DNA of 64,000 nucleotides. Origin: Pseudomonas bananamidigenes. Lineage in GTDB: Bacteria; Pseudomonadota; Gammaproteobacteria; Pseudomonadales; Pseudomonadaceae. The DNA lies in the NCBI RefSeq assembly GCF_001679645.1, contig NZ_LRUN01000079.1, forward strand, positions 1 through 64,000. The letters run 5' to 3'. Below the pieces are notes generated by a model that did no database searches, was not told the origin of the DNA, and was given only the letters and a program-made list of their open reading frames with translations. Positions 25,383 to 34,478 of this stretch are shown piece by piece (position 1 is the stretch's first letter; the number at the start of each line of letters is the position of its first letter). Both the position numbers and the translations under genes were made by a program.

Positions 25383-25471
25383 ACTAGGCGTTGACTCTGT
25401 CCTTCATGTCGAAGAACGCTCAAGAATATATCGCAAGCTTTTGAAAACTGGAAGTATTTAAAAGCAGGAAA

Positions 25472-25828
25472 TTATTTCTTGAGAACCACCAGAACATCTT
25501 CGAGCTCAGCGATCATCTGGCGGATCATTTGTTTGTATTGGGTTGTGTCATCTTTGGCTTCATCTCCGGACAACCGCAGACGTGCGCCGCCAATGGTGAA
25601 CCCCTGATCGTAAAGGAGCGCCCGGATCTGCCGGATCATCAGCACGTCCTGGCGCTGATAATACCGGCGGTTTCCGCGGCGTTTGACGGGGTTGAGCTGA
25701 GGAAACTCCTGCTCCCAGTAACGCAACACGTGTGGTTTTACCGCACACAGTTCGCTGACTTCACCAATGGTGAAGTAGCGTTTGCCCGGGATGACGGGTA
25801 GTTCGTCGTTATGACTTGGTTCCAGCAT
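25472..25828 (-). CDS. MerR-family transcriptional regulator
   Basis: A 118-residue MerR-type protein. The winged helix is at about 17-85 (RYFTIGEVSELCAVKPHVLRYWEQEFPQL; NRRYYQRQDVLMIRQIRALL), followed by a short helix. There is no metal-binding Cys set, so it is not a metal-responsive MerR. It directly follows ihfA in many Pseudomonas genomes. The start at 25828 overlaps the ihfA stop by 20 bases, so the two genes are coupled. Its role is not established. It is the last gene of the infC-to-ihfA block, before tRNA-Pro. Confidence 0.9.
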   Translation of the reverse strand: MLEPSHNDELPVIPGKRYFTIGEVSELCAVKPHVLRYWEQEFPQLNPVKRRGNRRYYQRQDVLMIRQIRALLYDQGFTIGGARLRLSGDEAKDDTTQYKQMIRQMIAELEDVLVVLKK

Positions 25829-26111
25829 AAGCCTCAACTCGGGCCTTCAACTTCTGCCCTGGACGAAAGGTGACCACACGGCGAGCCGTGATCGGGATTT
25901 CTTCCCCCGTTTTCGGGTTGCGGCCAGGCCGCTGGCGTTTGTCCCGAAGGTCGAAATTGCCGAAACCCGACAATTTGACCTGCTCGTTGTCTTCAAGAGC
26001 GTGCCTGATTTCCTCGAAAAACAGTTCGACCAGTTCCTTGGCTTCCCGCTTGTTCAGGCCCAGCTCTTCATACAGACGTTCCGCCATCTCAGCTTTCGTC
26101 AAAGCCCCCAT
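25809..26111 (-). CDS. ihfA: Integration host factor subunit alpha
   Basis: A 100-residue DNA-bending protein of the HU/IHF family. MGALTKAEMAERLYEELGLN is the IHF-alpha N-terminus, and the beta-arm region has RPGRNPKTGEEIPITARRVV with the intercalating Pro. It pairs with IHF-beta and bends DNA for transcription (including sigma-54 promoters), recombination and replication. It starts 3 bases after the pheT stop, as in the standard pheS-pheT-ihfA order. Confidence 0.98.
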   Translation of the reverse strand: MGALTKAEMAERLYEELGLNKREAKELVELFFEEIRHALEDNEQVKLSGFGNFDLRDKRQRPGRNPKTGEEIPITARRVVTFRPGQKLKARVEAYAGTKS

Positions 26112-26114
26112 ACG

Positions 26115-28493
26115 TCACTTCCTTAACGTGGCGTTCAACCTTTGTTCGAGCGAGGTGAGGATATTTTGCGTCGTCGAATTCACCTCATCGTCATTAAGAG
26201 TGCGCGATGGATGCTGCCAGGTCAAGCCGACTGCAAGGCTTTTTCTATCAGGATCAATGCCTTTACCCTGATATACGTCAAACAGCCTGAGATCCGTGAG
26301 CCATTCGCCTGCATTTTCACGGATTACACTCAGTACAGCCGAGGCCGCAACGTCTTTGTGGGCAATCAGTGCAAGGTCACGACGCACTTCAGGAAAGCGC
26401 GACAACTCGTGGAATTCAGGCATTTTACCCAACGCCACTTCAGCCAGAACCAGCTCGAAAACAAAGACCGGACGGTCGAGACCGAGGGATTTTGCCAGTT
26501 CAGGGTGAATTGCACCGATAAAGCCGACTTCACGCCCTTCACGTTCGATGCGCGCGGTTTGACCCGGATGCAGCGCCGGATGCTTGCCTGGAGCGAAAGT
26601 GAACGACTCCAGCGCACCGGCGAAGCCCAGAACAGCTTCCACATCCGCCTTCACGTCGAAGAAGTCAACGGTTTCGCGACCTTGCGCCCAGCCTTCCGGC
26701 AGACGGCTGCCGCAGACAACACCTGCCAGCATCGGCTCTTGCTTGAGACCTTCCAGCTGACCGACGAAGCGCAGACCGCTCTCGAACAGACGGACACGAT
26801 CCTGCTGACGGTTGAGGTTGTGCTGCAGCGCCTTGACCAGACCCGGCCACAGCGACGAACGCATGGCGGCCATGTCATTGGAGATGGGATTCGCCAACAG
26901 CAGCGGTTCTACACCTGGATTGAACAGCTCGAATTGCTTCGGATCGATGAAGCTGTAGGTAATCGCTTCCTGGTAACCACGAGCGACCAGCAGACGACGC
27001 AGCTCTGGCAGATCGCTGCGCGCTTCGGCCTTGGCTTGCGGTGCCAGACGAGCTTGCGGGTAACGAACCGGCAGGCGGTTGTAACCATACAGACGTGCCA
27101 GCTCTTCGATCAGATCGACTTCCAGGCTGATATCGAAGCGATGGCTTGGCACTTCCACGCGCCACTGCCCTGCTCCATCGGCAGAAACCTTCAGCCCCAA
27201 AGCGTTGAGCAGTCGCTCGACTTCGGCCGAATCCATTTCCATGCCGAGCATTTGAGTGATGCGCTGAGCACGCAGCGTGATCGGTGCGATCGACGGCAAG
27301 TGCTGCTCGCTGACGGTTTCAATGATCGGACCGGCTTCGCCACCGGTGATTTCCAGCAGCAGGCCAGTGGCGCGCTCCATGGCTTCCCGGGCCAGTTGCC
27401 AGTCCACGCCACGCTCGTAGCGGTGCGAGGCATCAGTGTGCAGACCGTAGGAGCGAGCCTTGCCCGCCACAGCGATCTGGTCGAAAAACGCACTTTCGAG
27501 GAACACGTCACGAGTGGTTGCGGACACGCCGCTGTGCTCGCCACCCATAACACCGGCAATGGCCAGGGCACGAGTATGATCAGCAATCACCAGCGTATCG
27601 CTGCGCAAGCTGACTTCCTGTCCATCGAGCAGGACCAGCTTCTCGCCCTCTTCCGCCATGCGCACACGAATGCCGCCGTTGATTTCGGAGAGATCGAAAG
27701 CGTGCAGCGGCTGGCCCAGCTCGAGCATCACGTAGTTGGTGATGTCGACGGCGGCGTCAATGCTGCGGACTTCGGCGCGACGCAGGCGCTCAACCATCCA
27801 CAGCGGCGTCGGCTTCGACAGATCAACATTACGAATGACGCGGCCCAGGTAACGCGGGCAGGCGGCAGGAGCAAGGACTTCAACCGAACGCACTTCGTCG
27901 TGCACTGCGGGAACAGTCATCACCACTGGACGAGCGACTGGAGCGTCGTACAACGCCCCCACTTCACGCGCCAGACCGGCCAGGGACAGGCAGTCGCCGC
28001 GGTTCGGGGTCAGGTCGACCTCGATGCTGGCATCTTCCAGATCCAGATAAACACGGAAATCTTCGCCTACCGGCGCATCGACCGGCAGCTCCATAAGACC
28101 GTCATTGCCTTCACCGACCTGCAATTCGGCTTGCGAGCACAACATGCCGTTGGACTCGACGCCACGCAGCTTGGCCTTCTTGATCTTGAAGTCGCCCGGC
28201 AGCTCGGCACCGATCATGGCGAACGGAATCTTCAGGCCCGGACGCACGTTTGGCGCACCGCACACGACCTGGAACGTTTCCACACCATTGCTGACCTGGC
28301 ATACGCGCAGCTTGTCGGCATCCGGGTGTTGCTCGGTGCTCAGCACTTCGCCCACCACCACGCCGCTGAATACACCGGCGGCCGGGGTCACGCTATCGAC
28401 CTCCAGACCTGCCATCGACAGACGAGCAACCAGCTCGTCGCGACCTACCTGCGGGCTGACCCAGCCGCGCAGCCATTGTTCACTGAATTTCAT
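26115..28493 (-). CDS. pheT: Phenylalanine--tRNA ligase beta subunit
   Basis: A 792-residue subunit of normal length. Domain order is an N-terminal EMAP/OB-like tRNA-binding part (about 40-150; VVVGEVLSTEQHPDADKLRVCQV), the B3/B4 editing region (about 210-380), B5 (about 400-475), the catalytic-like core (about 490-680) and the C-terminal ferredoxin-like anticodon-binding domain (about 698-792; SRFPEVRRDLALI). With PheS it forms the alpha2-beta2 enzyme that charges tRNA-Phe and edits Tyr. It follows pheS by 26 bases and precedes ihfA. Confidence 0.98.
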   Translation of the reverse strand: MKFSEQWLRGWVSPQVGRDELVARLSMAGLEVDSVTPAAGVFSGVVVGEVLSTEQHPDADKLRVCQVSNGVETFQVVCGAPNVRPGLKIPFAMIGAELPGDFKIKKAKLRGVESNGMLCSQAELQVGEGNDGLMELPVDAPVGEDFRVYLDLEDASIEVDLTPNRGDCLSLAGLAREVGALYDAPVARPVVMTVPAVHDEVRSVEVLAPAACPRYLGRVIRNVDLSKPTPLWMVERLRRAEVRSIDAAVDITNYVMLELGQPLHAFDLSEINGGIRVRMAEEGEKLVLLDGQEVSLRSDTLVIADHTRALAIAGVMGGEHSGVSATTRDVFLESAFFDQIAVAGKARSYGLHTDASHRYERGVDWQLAREAMERATGLLLEITGGEAGPIIETVSEQHLPSIAPITLRAQRITQMLGMEMDSAEVERLLNALGLKVSADGAGQWRVEVPSHRFDISLEVDLIEELARLYGYNRLPVRYPQARLAPQAKAEARSDLPELRRLLVARGYQEAITYSFIDPKQFELFNPGVEPLLLANPISNDMAAMRSSLWPGLVKALQHNLNRQQDRVRLFESGLRFVGQLEGLKQEPMLAGVVCGSRLPEGWAQGRETVDFFDVKADVEAVLGFAGALESFTFAPGKHPALHPGQTARIEREGREVGFIGAIHPELAKSLGLDRPVFVFELVLAEVALGKMPEFHELSRFPEVRRDLALIAHKDVAASAVLSVIRENAGEWLTDLRLFDVYQGKGIDPDRKSLAVGLTWQHPSRTLNDDEVNSTTQNILTSLEQRLNATLRK

Positions 28494-28519
28494 CCTGCTC
28501 TCCTAAGAATTCGTTACGA

Positions 28520-29536
28520 CTAGCGAAATTGCGCGAGGAACCGCAAGTCGTTGTCGAAGAACAGACGCAAGTCGTTCACGCCGTAACGGAGCATGGCCAG
28601 ACGTTCGACACCCATGCCAAAGGCGAAGCCCGAGAACTCTTCCGGATCGATCCCGGACATGCGCAGTACGTTCGGGTGAACCATGCCGCAGCCCATCACT
28701 TCCAGCCAGCCTGTCTGTTTGCAGACGCGACAGCCTTTACCGCTGCACATCACGCATTCCATATCGACTTCAGCGGACGGCTCGGTGAACGGAAAATACG
28801 AAGGACGGAAGCGTACCGCCAGTTCCTTTTCGAAGAACACCCGCAGGAATTCTTCGATCGTGCCCTTGAGATCGGCAAAATTGATATCGCGATCAACCAG
28901 CAGGCCTTCGACCTGGTGGAACATCGGCGAATGGGTGATATCGGAGTCGCTACGGTAAACGCGGCCTGGGCAGACGATGCGGATCGGCGGCTTTTTCGAC
29001 TCCATGGTGCGGACCTGTACCGGTGAGGTATGGGTGCGCAACAGCATGTTCGCGTTGAAATAGAAGGTGTCATGCATCGACCGGGCCGGGTGATGGCCTG
29101 GGATGTTGAGCGCTTCGAAGTTGTGGTAATCGTCTTCAACCTCAGGGCCTTCGGCAATGCCGTAGCCGATTCGGGTGAAGAACTGCTCGACTCGTTCCAG
29201 AGTCCGGGTAACCGGATGCAGACCACCGGAGGTCTGACCGCGGCCCGGCAACGTCACGTCAATGGATTCGGCAGACAGTTTGGCAGCCAGTTCGGCTTCT
29301 TCAAACAGAGCCATGCGCGCATTGAGAACGCCTGTTACACGTTCCTTGGCAACGTTGATCAGGGCGCCGACTTGCGGACGCTCCTCTGCCGGCAAATTCC
29401 CCAGGGTCTTCATCACCTGAGTCAATTCACCCTTTTTGCCAAGGTATTGAACCCGGATTTGCTCCAGGGCATTGATATCTTCTGCGCTTTGCACAGCCTC
29501 TAGTGCTTGAGAGACCAGCGCATCCAGGTTTTCCAT
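28520..29536 (-). CDS. pheS: Phenylalanine--tRNA ligase alpha subunit
   Basis: A 338-residue class II catalytic subunit. The N-terminal coiled coil is at about 1-85. Motif 1 lies near GGLHPVTRTLERVEQFFTRIG, motif 2 near RIVCPGRVYRSD, and motif 3 near GFAFGMGVERLAML. The Cys-rich CVMCSGKGCRVCKQTGW stretch is typical of proteobacterial PheS. The start at 29536 gives the standard MENLDALVSQAL. A strong hairpin with a U-run (29555-29590) sits between rplT and this gene, and could act as terminator or attenuator for pheST. Confidence 0.98.
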   Translation of the reverse strand: MENLDALVSQALEAVQSAEDINALEQIRVQYLGKKGELTQVMKTLGNLPAEERPQVGALINVAKERVTGVLNARMALFEEAELAAKLSAESIDVTLPGRGQTSGGLHPVTRTLERVEQFFTRIGYGIAEGPEVEDDYHNFEALNIPGHHPARSMHDTFYFNANMLLRTHTSPVQVRTMESKKPPIRIVCPGRVYRSDSDITHSPMFHQVEGLLVDRDINFADLKGTIEEFLRVFFEKELAVRFRPSYFPFTEPSAEVDMECVMCSGKGCRVCKQTGWLEVMGCGMVHPNVLRMSGIDPEEFSGFAFGMGVERLAMLRYGVNDLRLFFDNDLRFLAQFR

Positions 29537-29554
29537 GTACAGACTCCAGATACA

Positions 29555-29590
29555 AAATAGGGGAAGAGCTTGAAGGCTCTTCCCCTATTT
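29555..29590 (-). terminator. Terminator or attenuator between rplT and pheS
   Basis: Stem AAATAGGGGAAGAGC/GCTCTTCCCCTATTT (29555-29569 and 29576-29590), 15 perfect pairs around a 6-base loop, ending in TTTTG on the minus strand, 18 bases before pheS. It either ends the infC-rpmI-rplT transcript or tunes read-through into pheST. Confidence 0.9.
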
Positions 29591-29645
29591 ATGACGTTTA
29601 ACACCTGGCCCCACAGAGATGAGGCCGGGTGACTGTCGGGGGTAC

Positions 29646-30002
29646 TTAAGCCAAGGTGGCTTTAGCTTTCTCGACAATCGCAGCAAACGCCGCTTTTTCG
29701 TTCACTGCCAGATCAGCCAGAACCTTACGGTCGATCTCGATGGAGGCTTTTTTCAGGCCGGCGATGAAACGGCTGTAGGACAGACCGTTAACACGAGCAC
29801 CAGCGTTGATACGAGCGATCCACAGAGCGCGGAACTGACGTTTTTTCTGACGACGGTCACGGTAGGCGTATTGGCCTGCCTTGATTACCGCTTGCTTGGC
29901 AACACGGAATACGCGGGAGCGTGCGCCGTAGTAGCCTTTAGCAAGTTTCAGAATTTTTTTGTGACGTTTACGGGCAATGACGCCACGCTTTACACGAGCC
30001 AT
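29646..30002 (-). CDS. rplT: 50S ribosomal protein L20
   Basis: A 118-residue L20 ([29 protein letters not shown] start). It binds 23S rRNA early in 50S assembly, and in E. coli also represses its own operon through the rpmI leader. It follows rpmI in the standard infC-rpmI-rplT order. Confidence 0.99.
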
Positions 30003-30032
30003 GAGTTACTTCCTCTATTCTTGATCCAAAAA

Positions 30033-30227
30033 TTAACGAAGGCGCAGCATGCGCTCGACTTTTGCCACGTCAGACGGATGCAGCAAGCTGCTACCGCGCA
30101 GTTGACGCTTACGCTTGGTCGACATTTTGGTCAGGATGTGGCTCTTGAAAGCGTGCTTGTGCTTGATACCGTTAGCAGTTTTCAGAAACCGCTTGGCGGC
30201 ACCACTTTTGGTTTTCATCTTTGGCAT
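30033..30227 (-). CDS. rpmI: 50S ribosomal protein L35
   Basis: A 64-residue, highly basic L35 (MPKMKTKSGAAKRFLKTANG start, GSSLLHPSDVAKVERMLRLR end). It lies between infC and rplT in the usual operon order, 60 bases after infC and 30 before rplT. Confidence 0.99.
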   Translation of the reverse strand: MPKMKTKSGAAKRFLKTANGIKHKHAFKSHILTKMSTKRKRQLRGSSLLHPSDVAKVERMLRLR

Positions 30228-30287
30228 GTTCGGATACTCCGCATTCAGTTGATAAACATAATCAGAAGGCCTGCCGTGCCCTGTTGA

Positions 30288-30839
30288 TTACTTCTTCTTT
30301 TTCGGGGCGATGACCATGATCAGCTGGCGTCCTTCCATCTTAGGATGCTGTTCGACCGAACCGTACTCGAGCAGGTCTTGTTCAACCCGCTTGAGGAGTT
30401 CCATCCCCAGCTCCTGGTGGGCCATCTCACGGCCGCGGAATCGCAAGGATACCTTGGCCCTGTCCCCGTCACTCAGGAAACGTACCAGGTTGCGCAGTTT
30501 TACCTGGTAATCCCCTTCCTCCGTCCCTGGACGAAACTTGATTTCTTTTACCTGAATCTGCTTCTGATTTTTCTTCGCCGCAGCAATCTGCTTCTTCTTT
30601 TCGAAGATCGATTTGCCGTAGTCCATCACACGGCAAACCGGTGGGACTGCGTCTGCAGAGATTTCTACCAGATCAAGCTTTGCTTCTTCAGCGATACGAA
30701 GCGCTTCATCAATCGAGACGATGCCAATCTGCTCGCCGTCAGCGCCAATTAACCGAACCTCGCGTGCCGAGATATTCTCGTTGATCGGGGCTTTCGGTGC
30801 AGTTCGTTTATCCTGTCTCATTTCACGCTTAATAATAAT
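30288..30839 (-). CDS. infC: Translation initiation factor IF-3 (ATT start)
   Basis: IF-3 of 183 residues if translation starts at the first ATT. The N-terminal domain has PINENISAREVRLIGADGEQIGIVS, the linker KKKQIAAAKKNQKQIQVKEI, and the C-terminal domain ends APKKKK. The first ATG (30821) would drop the conserved residues before RQDKR and has no Shine-Dalgarno. Upstream in frame are three tandem ATT codons (30839-30831) preceded by CGGAG, and the first ATT shares its A with the thrS TAA stop. AUU starts in infC are known in E. coli, where IF-3 represses its own non-AUG start. Which of the three ATTs is used is open; spacing favours the second or third. Confidence 0.93.
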   Translation of the reverse strand: MIIKREMRQDKRTAPKAPINENISAREVRLIGADGEQIGIVSIDEALRIAEEAKLDLVEISADAVPPVCRVMDYGKSIFEKKKQIAAAKKNQKQIQVKEIKFRPGTEEGDYQVKLRNLVRFLSDGDRAKVSLRFRGREMAHQELGMELLKRVEQDLLEYGSVEQHPKMEGRQLIMVIAPKKKK

Positions 30840-32761
30840 TACTCCGAATCTGGGCGACCACGCCGGGAAACCGCTTGCGCGAGAAACTCAGCGAACTGGG
30901 CGACGGGCATCGAGCCCAGGTCAGCACCTTCACGAGTACGCACAGCGACAGTCTGCATCTCGACTTCCTTATCCCCAATAACCAGGAGATATGGAACCTT
31001 GAGCAAAGTATGCTCGCGGATTTTAAAGCCGATCTTTTCATTTCTCAAGTCAGACTTGGCACGAAACCCGCTTTCGTTGAGAGTTTTTTCGACCTGAGCA
31101 ACAAAATCTGCCTGTTTATCAGTGATATTCATGATCACTGCCTGGGTCGGCGCCAGCCACGCGGGGAATGCACCTTCGTAGTGCTCGATCAGAATCCCGA
31201 CGAAACGCTCGAACGAGCCGAGGATCGCACGGTGCAACATGACCGGATGCTTGCGGCTGTTGTCTTCGGAGACGTATTCGGCACCAAGACGCACTGGCAG
31301 GTTGAAATCGAGCTGCAAAGTACCACATTGCCACACGCGACCGAGGCAATCCTTCAACGAGAATTCGATTTTCGGACCATAGAAAGCACCCTCGCCCGGC
31401 TGCAGATCGTAGGGAAGGCCCGCGCTATCAAGGGCTGCAGCCAAAGCTGCTTCGGCGCGATCCCACAGCTCGTCGGAACCGACGCGCTTTTCCGGACGAG
31501 TGGACAGCTTCATCTCGACGTCGGTGAAGCCGAAGTCGCGGTAAACATCCATGGTCAGCTTGATGAACGCGGCGGATTCGGCTTGCATCTGCTCTTCGGT
31601 GCAGAAAATGTGGGCGTCATCCTGGGTGAATGCACGCACACGCATGATTCCGTGCAGTGCACCCGACGGCTCGTTACGGTGGCAGGCACCGAATTCGGCC
31701 AGACGCATCGGCAGCTCGCGGTAGCTCTTCAGACCCTGATTGAACACTTGTACGTGACAAGGGCAGTTCATCGGCTTGATCGCGTAGTCGCGGCTTTCCG
31801 ACTCGGTGGTGAACATGTTGTCGGCGTAGTTGGCCCAGTGCCCGGACTTTTCCCACAGGCTGCGATCAACAACTTGCGGCGTCTTGATCTCGAGGTAGCC
31901 GTTGTCACGCTGCACCTTGCGCATGTATTGCTCAAGCACTTGATACAGAGTCCAGCCATTCGGGTGCCAGAACACCATGCCCGGGGCTTCTTCCTGAGTG
32001 TGGAACAGGCCCAGGCGCTTGCCGATCTTGCGGTGATCGCGCTTTTCAGCCTCTTCGATACGCTGGATATAAGCCGCCAGTTGCTTTTTGTCGGCCCACG
32101 CAGTGCCGTAAACGCGCTGCAATTGCTCGTTCTTGGCATCACCGCGCCAGTAGGCACCGGAGAGCTTGGTCAGCTTGAAGGACTTCAGGAAACGAGTGTT
32201 CGGCACGTGCGGGCCACGGCACATGTCGACATACTCTTCGTGATAGTACAGACCCATGGCCTGCTCGTTCGGCATGTCCTCGACCAAACGCAGCTTGTAG
32301 TCTTCGCCGCGAGCCTTGAACACTTCGATCACTTCGGCACGCGGAGTGACTTTCTTGATGACGTCGTATTCGGTATCGATCAGCTGCTGCATGCGCTGTT
32401 CGATGGCGGCCATGTCTTCCGGAGTGAAAGGACGTTCGAAGGCGATGTCGTAATAGAAGCCTTCATCAATGACCGGACCGATGACCATTTTGGCCGTCGG
32501 GTACAACTGCTTGACCGCATGGCCAACCAGGTGAGCGCAAGAGTGGCGAATGATTTCCAGCCCCTCTTCATCCTTTGGCGTGATGATTTGCAGCGTTGCG
32601 TCGCTGTCGATGATGTCGCTGGCGTCGACCAGCTTGCCGTTCACCTTGCCGGCCAGAGTAGCCTTGGCCAGGCCTGCACCAATGGATGCGGCGACCTCGG
32701 CTACGGAAACCGGGTGATCGAATGAACGTTGACTGCCGTCGGGAAGAGTAATAGTTGGCAT
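30839..32761 (-). CDS. thrS: Threonine--tRNA ligase
   Basis: A 640-residue class II synthetase. The N-terminal TGS domain (1-61) is followed by the editing domain with the HSCAHLVGHAVKQ histidines near 73. The catalytic core has the zinc Cys in MNCPCHVQVF and motif 2 in GIMRVRAFTQDDAHIFC. The anticodon-binding domain fills the last 110 residues. The start at 32761 gives the standard MPTITLPDGSQ; 11 upstream codons are not conserved. Its stop codon overlaps the infC start region by one base, which couples the two genes. Confidence 0.98.
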   Translation of the reverse strand: MPTITLPDGSQRSFDHPVSVAEVAASIGAGLAKATLAGKVNGKLVDASDIIDSDATLQIITPKDEEGLEIIRHSCAHLVGHAVKQLYPTAKMVIGPVIDEGFYYDIAFERPFTPEDMAAIEQRMQQLIDTEYDVIKKVTPRAEVIEVFKARGEDYKLRLVEDMPNEQAMGLYYHEEYVDMCRGPHVPNTRFLKSFKLTKLSGAYWRGDAKNEQLQRVYGTAWADKKQLAAYIQRIEEAEKRDHRKIGKRLGLFHTQEEAPGMVFWHPNGWTLYQVLEQYMRKVQRDNGYLEIKTPQVVDRSLWEKSGHWANYADNMFTTESESRDYAIKPMNCPCHVQVFNQGLKSYRELPMRLAEFGACHRNEPSGALHGIMRVRAFTQDDAHIFCTEEQMQAESAAFIKLTMDVYRDFGFTDVEMKLSTRPEKRVGSDELWDRAEAALAAALDSAGLPYDLQPGEGAFYGPKIEFSLKDCLGRVWQCGTLQLDFNLPVRLGAEYVSEDNSRKHPVMLHRAILGSFERFVGILIEHYEGAFPAWLAPTQAVIMNITDKQADFVAQVEKTLNESGFRAKSDLRNEKIGFKIREHTLLKVPYLLVIGDKEVEMQTVAVRTREGADLGSMPVAQFAEFLAQAVSRRGRPDSE

Positions 32762-33128
32762 GGCGCCTCCTCTCCTAGTGGTGACCCCTACCAAAGGTCA
32801 CGTGGGTTGGGATGAGCCAGTACAAGATCCGATCCAGGCCATTCAATGACGAACGCCTGCCTTACAGCGGCAGGAGCCTTGCGGCCAACCGGAAAACCGA
32901 ACCAGAGTGACTGGGATTCAAATCTGAGATTCGTACGCTGCCACTGCCAGGACTGAAGACCCGCAGCCTGCAAACGCTCGAGTCGGCCATGCTAGCACAG
33001 ATGAACGGTCATACATGCACACTGGTTGTATCAGCAGGCAAATCGTCTGTTTTGTGCCAGAGTGATGAACTTGATTGCCCCCTCAGCCATCAGATACAAA
33101 GACATCGACCCACAAGGAGCATCCTCGC
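32762..33128. other. Intergenic region upstream of thrS
   Basis: A 367-base gap between divergent genes. It contains a 61-codon minus-strand open frame (32788-32973), rich in Trp and Arg, with no ribosome binding site; I leave it uncalled, though a short leader peptide cannot be excluded. The thrS promoter must lie here. I see no clear T-box or riboswitch. Confidence 0.4.
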
Positions 33129-33428
33129 ATGCGTCTCAACACCCTATTCGCCGCAGCCATCCCTTTGGTTCTGCTGTTGCCTCTGAGCGCGCAGGCCGCC
33201 TGGCCGAAAGGCGTCAAAGAGCAATACATGAACGACTGCACCAAAGCGGCCAGCCAAAGCGTCAACCCGACGGTGGCCAAACAACACTGCACCTGTGGTG
33301 CGGATGTCCTGGAAAAGAAATTCACCACGCAGGAAATTTCTCAGTTGATGGACAAAAACACACCGCCGAGCGGTGAACTGGGTCAGCGCGCACTGAAAGA
33401 AATCTCGGTTTGCCGGGTGCAGAAATAG
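33129..33428 (+). CDS. Small secreted four-cysteine protein, function unknown
   Basis: A 99-residue protein with a signal peptide (MRLNTLFAAAIPLVLLLPLSAQAA). The mature 76 residues hold four Cys (NDCTKAA, KQHCTCGA, SVCRVQK), likely two disulfides, and a helical middle (ADVLEKKFTTQEISQLMDK). Small periplasmic proteins with this C...CxC...C layout are common in Pseudomonas and have no assigned role. The start at 33129 is fixed by the signal peptide and has AAGGAG about ten bases upstream. Confidence 0.8.
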   Translation: MRLNTLFAAAIPLVLLLPLSAQAAWPKGVKEQYMNDCTKAASQSVNPTVAKQHCTCGADVLEKKFTTQEISQLMDKNTPPSGELGQRALKEISVCRVQK

Positions 33429-33719
33429 TCCTGACGAGAGGATTTACTGGCATTCGACAGGTGCGAATCAGCGAGAATGCCCCTGAAATCGATATTTTAT
33501 GCAGGTTTTATAGCTTTTTTTACACCCCTCCGGTTTGGCTGAAAGCCTCTGAAACCGGGGGTTACAGACATTCAAACTGTCGAAGCGTCTGCAATATGAA
33601 AGCAAACAGCACGTCCGGGGGGCTACCAAAGCGAACATTTCGACTATGATACCCGGGTGTGCCCAGTTGGCCTGAGCAGCACAGTACTACTGAAAATATA
33701 TGTTTCTTGGAGATACACC

Positions 33720-33932
33720 ATGTCTAATCGCCAAACCGGCACCGTTAAATGGTTCAACGATGAAAAAGGCTTCGGCTTCATCACTCCTCAAGGTGGCGGT
33801 GACGACCTGTTCGTACACTTCAAAGCTATCGAATCCGACGGTTTCAAAAGCCTGAAAGAAGGCCAGACCGTTTCCTTCGTGGCTGAGAAAGGCCAAAAGG
33901 GTATGCAAGCTGCACAAGTTCGCCCAGAGTAA
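33720..33932 (+). CDS. Cold-shock-type RNA chaperone
   Basis: A 70-residue CspA-family protein with both RNA-binding motifs (KGFGFIT and LFVHF). The start at 33720 follows TTGGAGA. It is close to Pseudomonas CapB/CspD-like proteins, but the exact paralog is not clear. The 290-base upstream gap would leave a long 5' leader if transcription starts near the TATGAT at 33647, as in many csp genes. A strong terminator follows. Confidence 0.97.
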   Translation: MSNRQTGTVKWFNDEKGFGFITPQGGGDDLFVHFKAIESDGFKSLKEGQTVSFVAEKGQKGMQAAQVRPE

Positions 33933-33946
33933 TTTCCCGGCGCACT

Positions 33947-33978
33947 AAAAAAACCCCGTCCATGTGACGGGGTTTTTT
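33947..33978. terminator. Rho-independent terminator after csp gene
   Basis: Stem CCCCGTC/GACGGGG (33954-33960 and 33966-33972) with an A-run before and six Ts after. It can serve both the csp gene and the opposite I78-type gene. Confidence 0.93.
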
Positions 33979-33989
33979 ATGCCTGCCGA

Positions 33990-34307
33990 TCAACCGCAGC
34001 TGGTGCTGACGACTACCAGATTATTGTCGGTGTTCAGATTCAAGCGATCGGAGCGGTACTCGAGTGTAATCATGTCCGTCGGCTTGAGAAAACGGGCATT
34101 TTGCGAGCCGGACTTTGCCCGGGCTTGCTCCAGCAGCTCCGGCGAAGCCTTTTTACCGATGGCAAATTCCGCTGCCTTTGCTTCACAACGGCCATGACCG
34201 GTTTCGGCCGCCACAGGATCCTTTGCCGACTCGCTGGAGGTTGTGCTGCAACCGGCCAACATGGCAACGGCCATAAGTGCACCCAGAGACGCGAACTTCA
34301 AAGGCAT
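33990..34307 (-). CDS. I78-family peptidase-inhibitor-like lipoprotein
   Basis: A 105-residue lipoprotein. The signal ends in the lipobox LAGC (MPLKFASLGALMAVAMLAGC). The C-terminal part (about 55-105) matches the I78 inhibitor pattern: ARFLKPTDMITLEYRSDRLNLNTDNN and a final CG. Family members inhibit serine proteases, but most bacterial ones are untested. The start at 34307 follows AGGAGG; a longer frame is not lipoprotein-like. Confidence 0.85.
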   Translation of the reverse strand: MPLKFASLGALMAVAMLAGCSTTSSESAKDPVAAETGHGRCEAKAAEFAIGKKASPELLEQARAKSGSQNARFLKPTDMITLEYRSDRLNLNTDNNLVVVSTSCG

Positions 34308-34478
34308 GAAGCCTCCTTCTTTCAAATGGTTAAGCTGAAATCGTGCGACCGCCAATACGGTATTTGGTTTCAAATCGAGTGCTACCACCCTGCCCCACGA
34401 CCCGAAAAAAAACGTTGAGTCTGCCTGAAGATCGCACTATGCATGCTCATACAATCGTCACCGAATATTAACGACACT

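Noticed and set aside
26142..28523. A 793-codon plus-strand open frame
   Set aside because: Complete antisense of pheT.
32788..32973. A 61-codon minus-strand frame upstream of thrS
   Set aside because: No ribosome binding site, odd Trp/Arg-rich content and no recognisable family. A leader peptide remains possible but is not supported.
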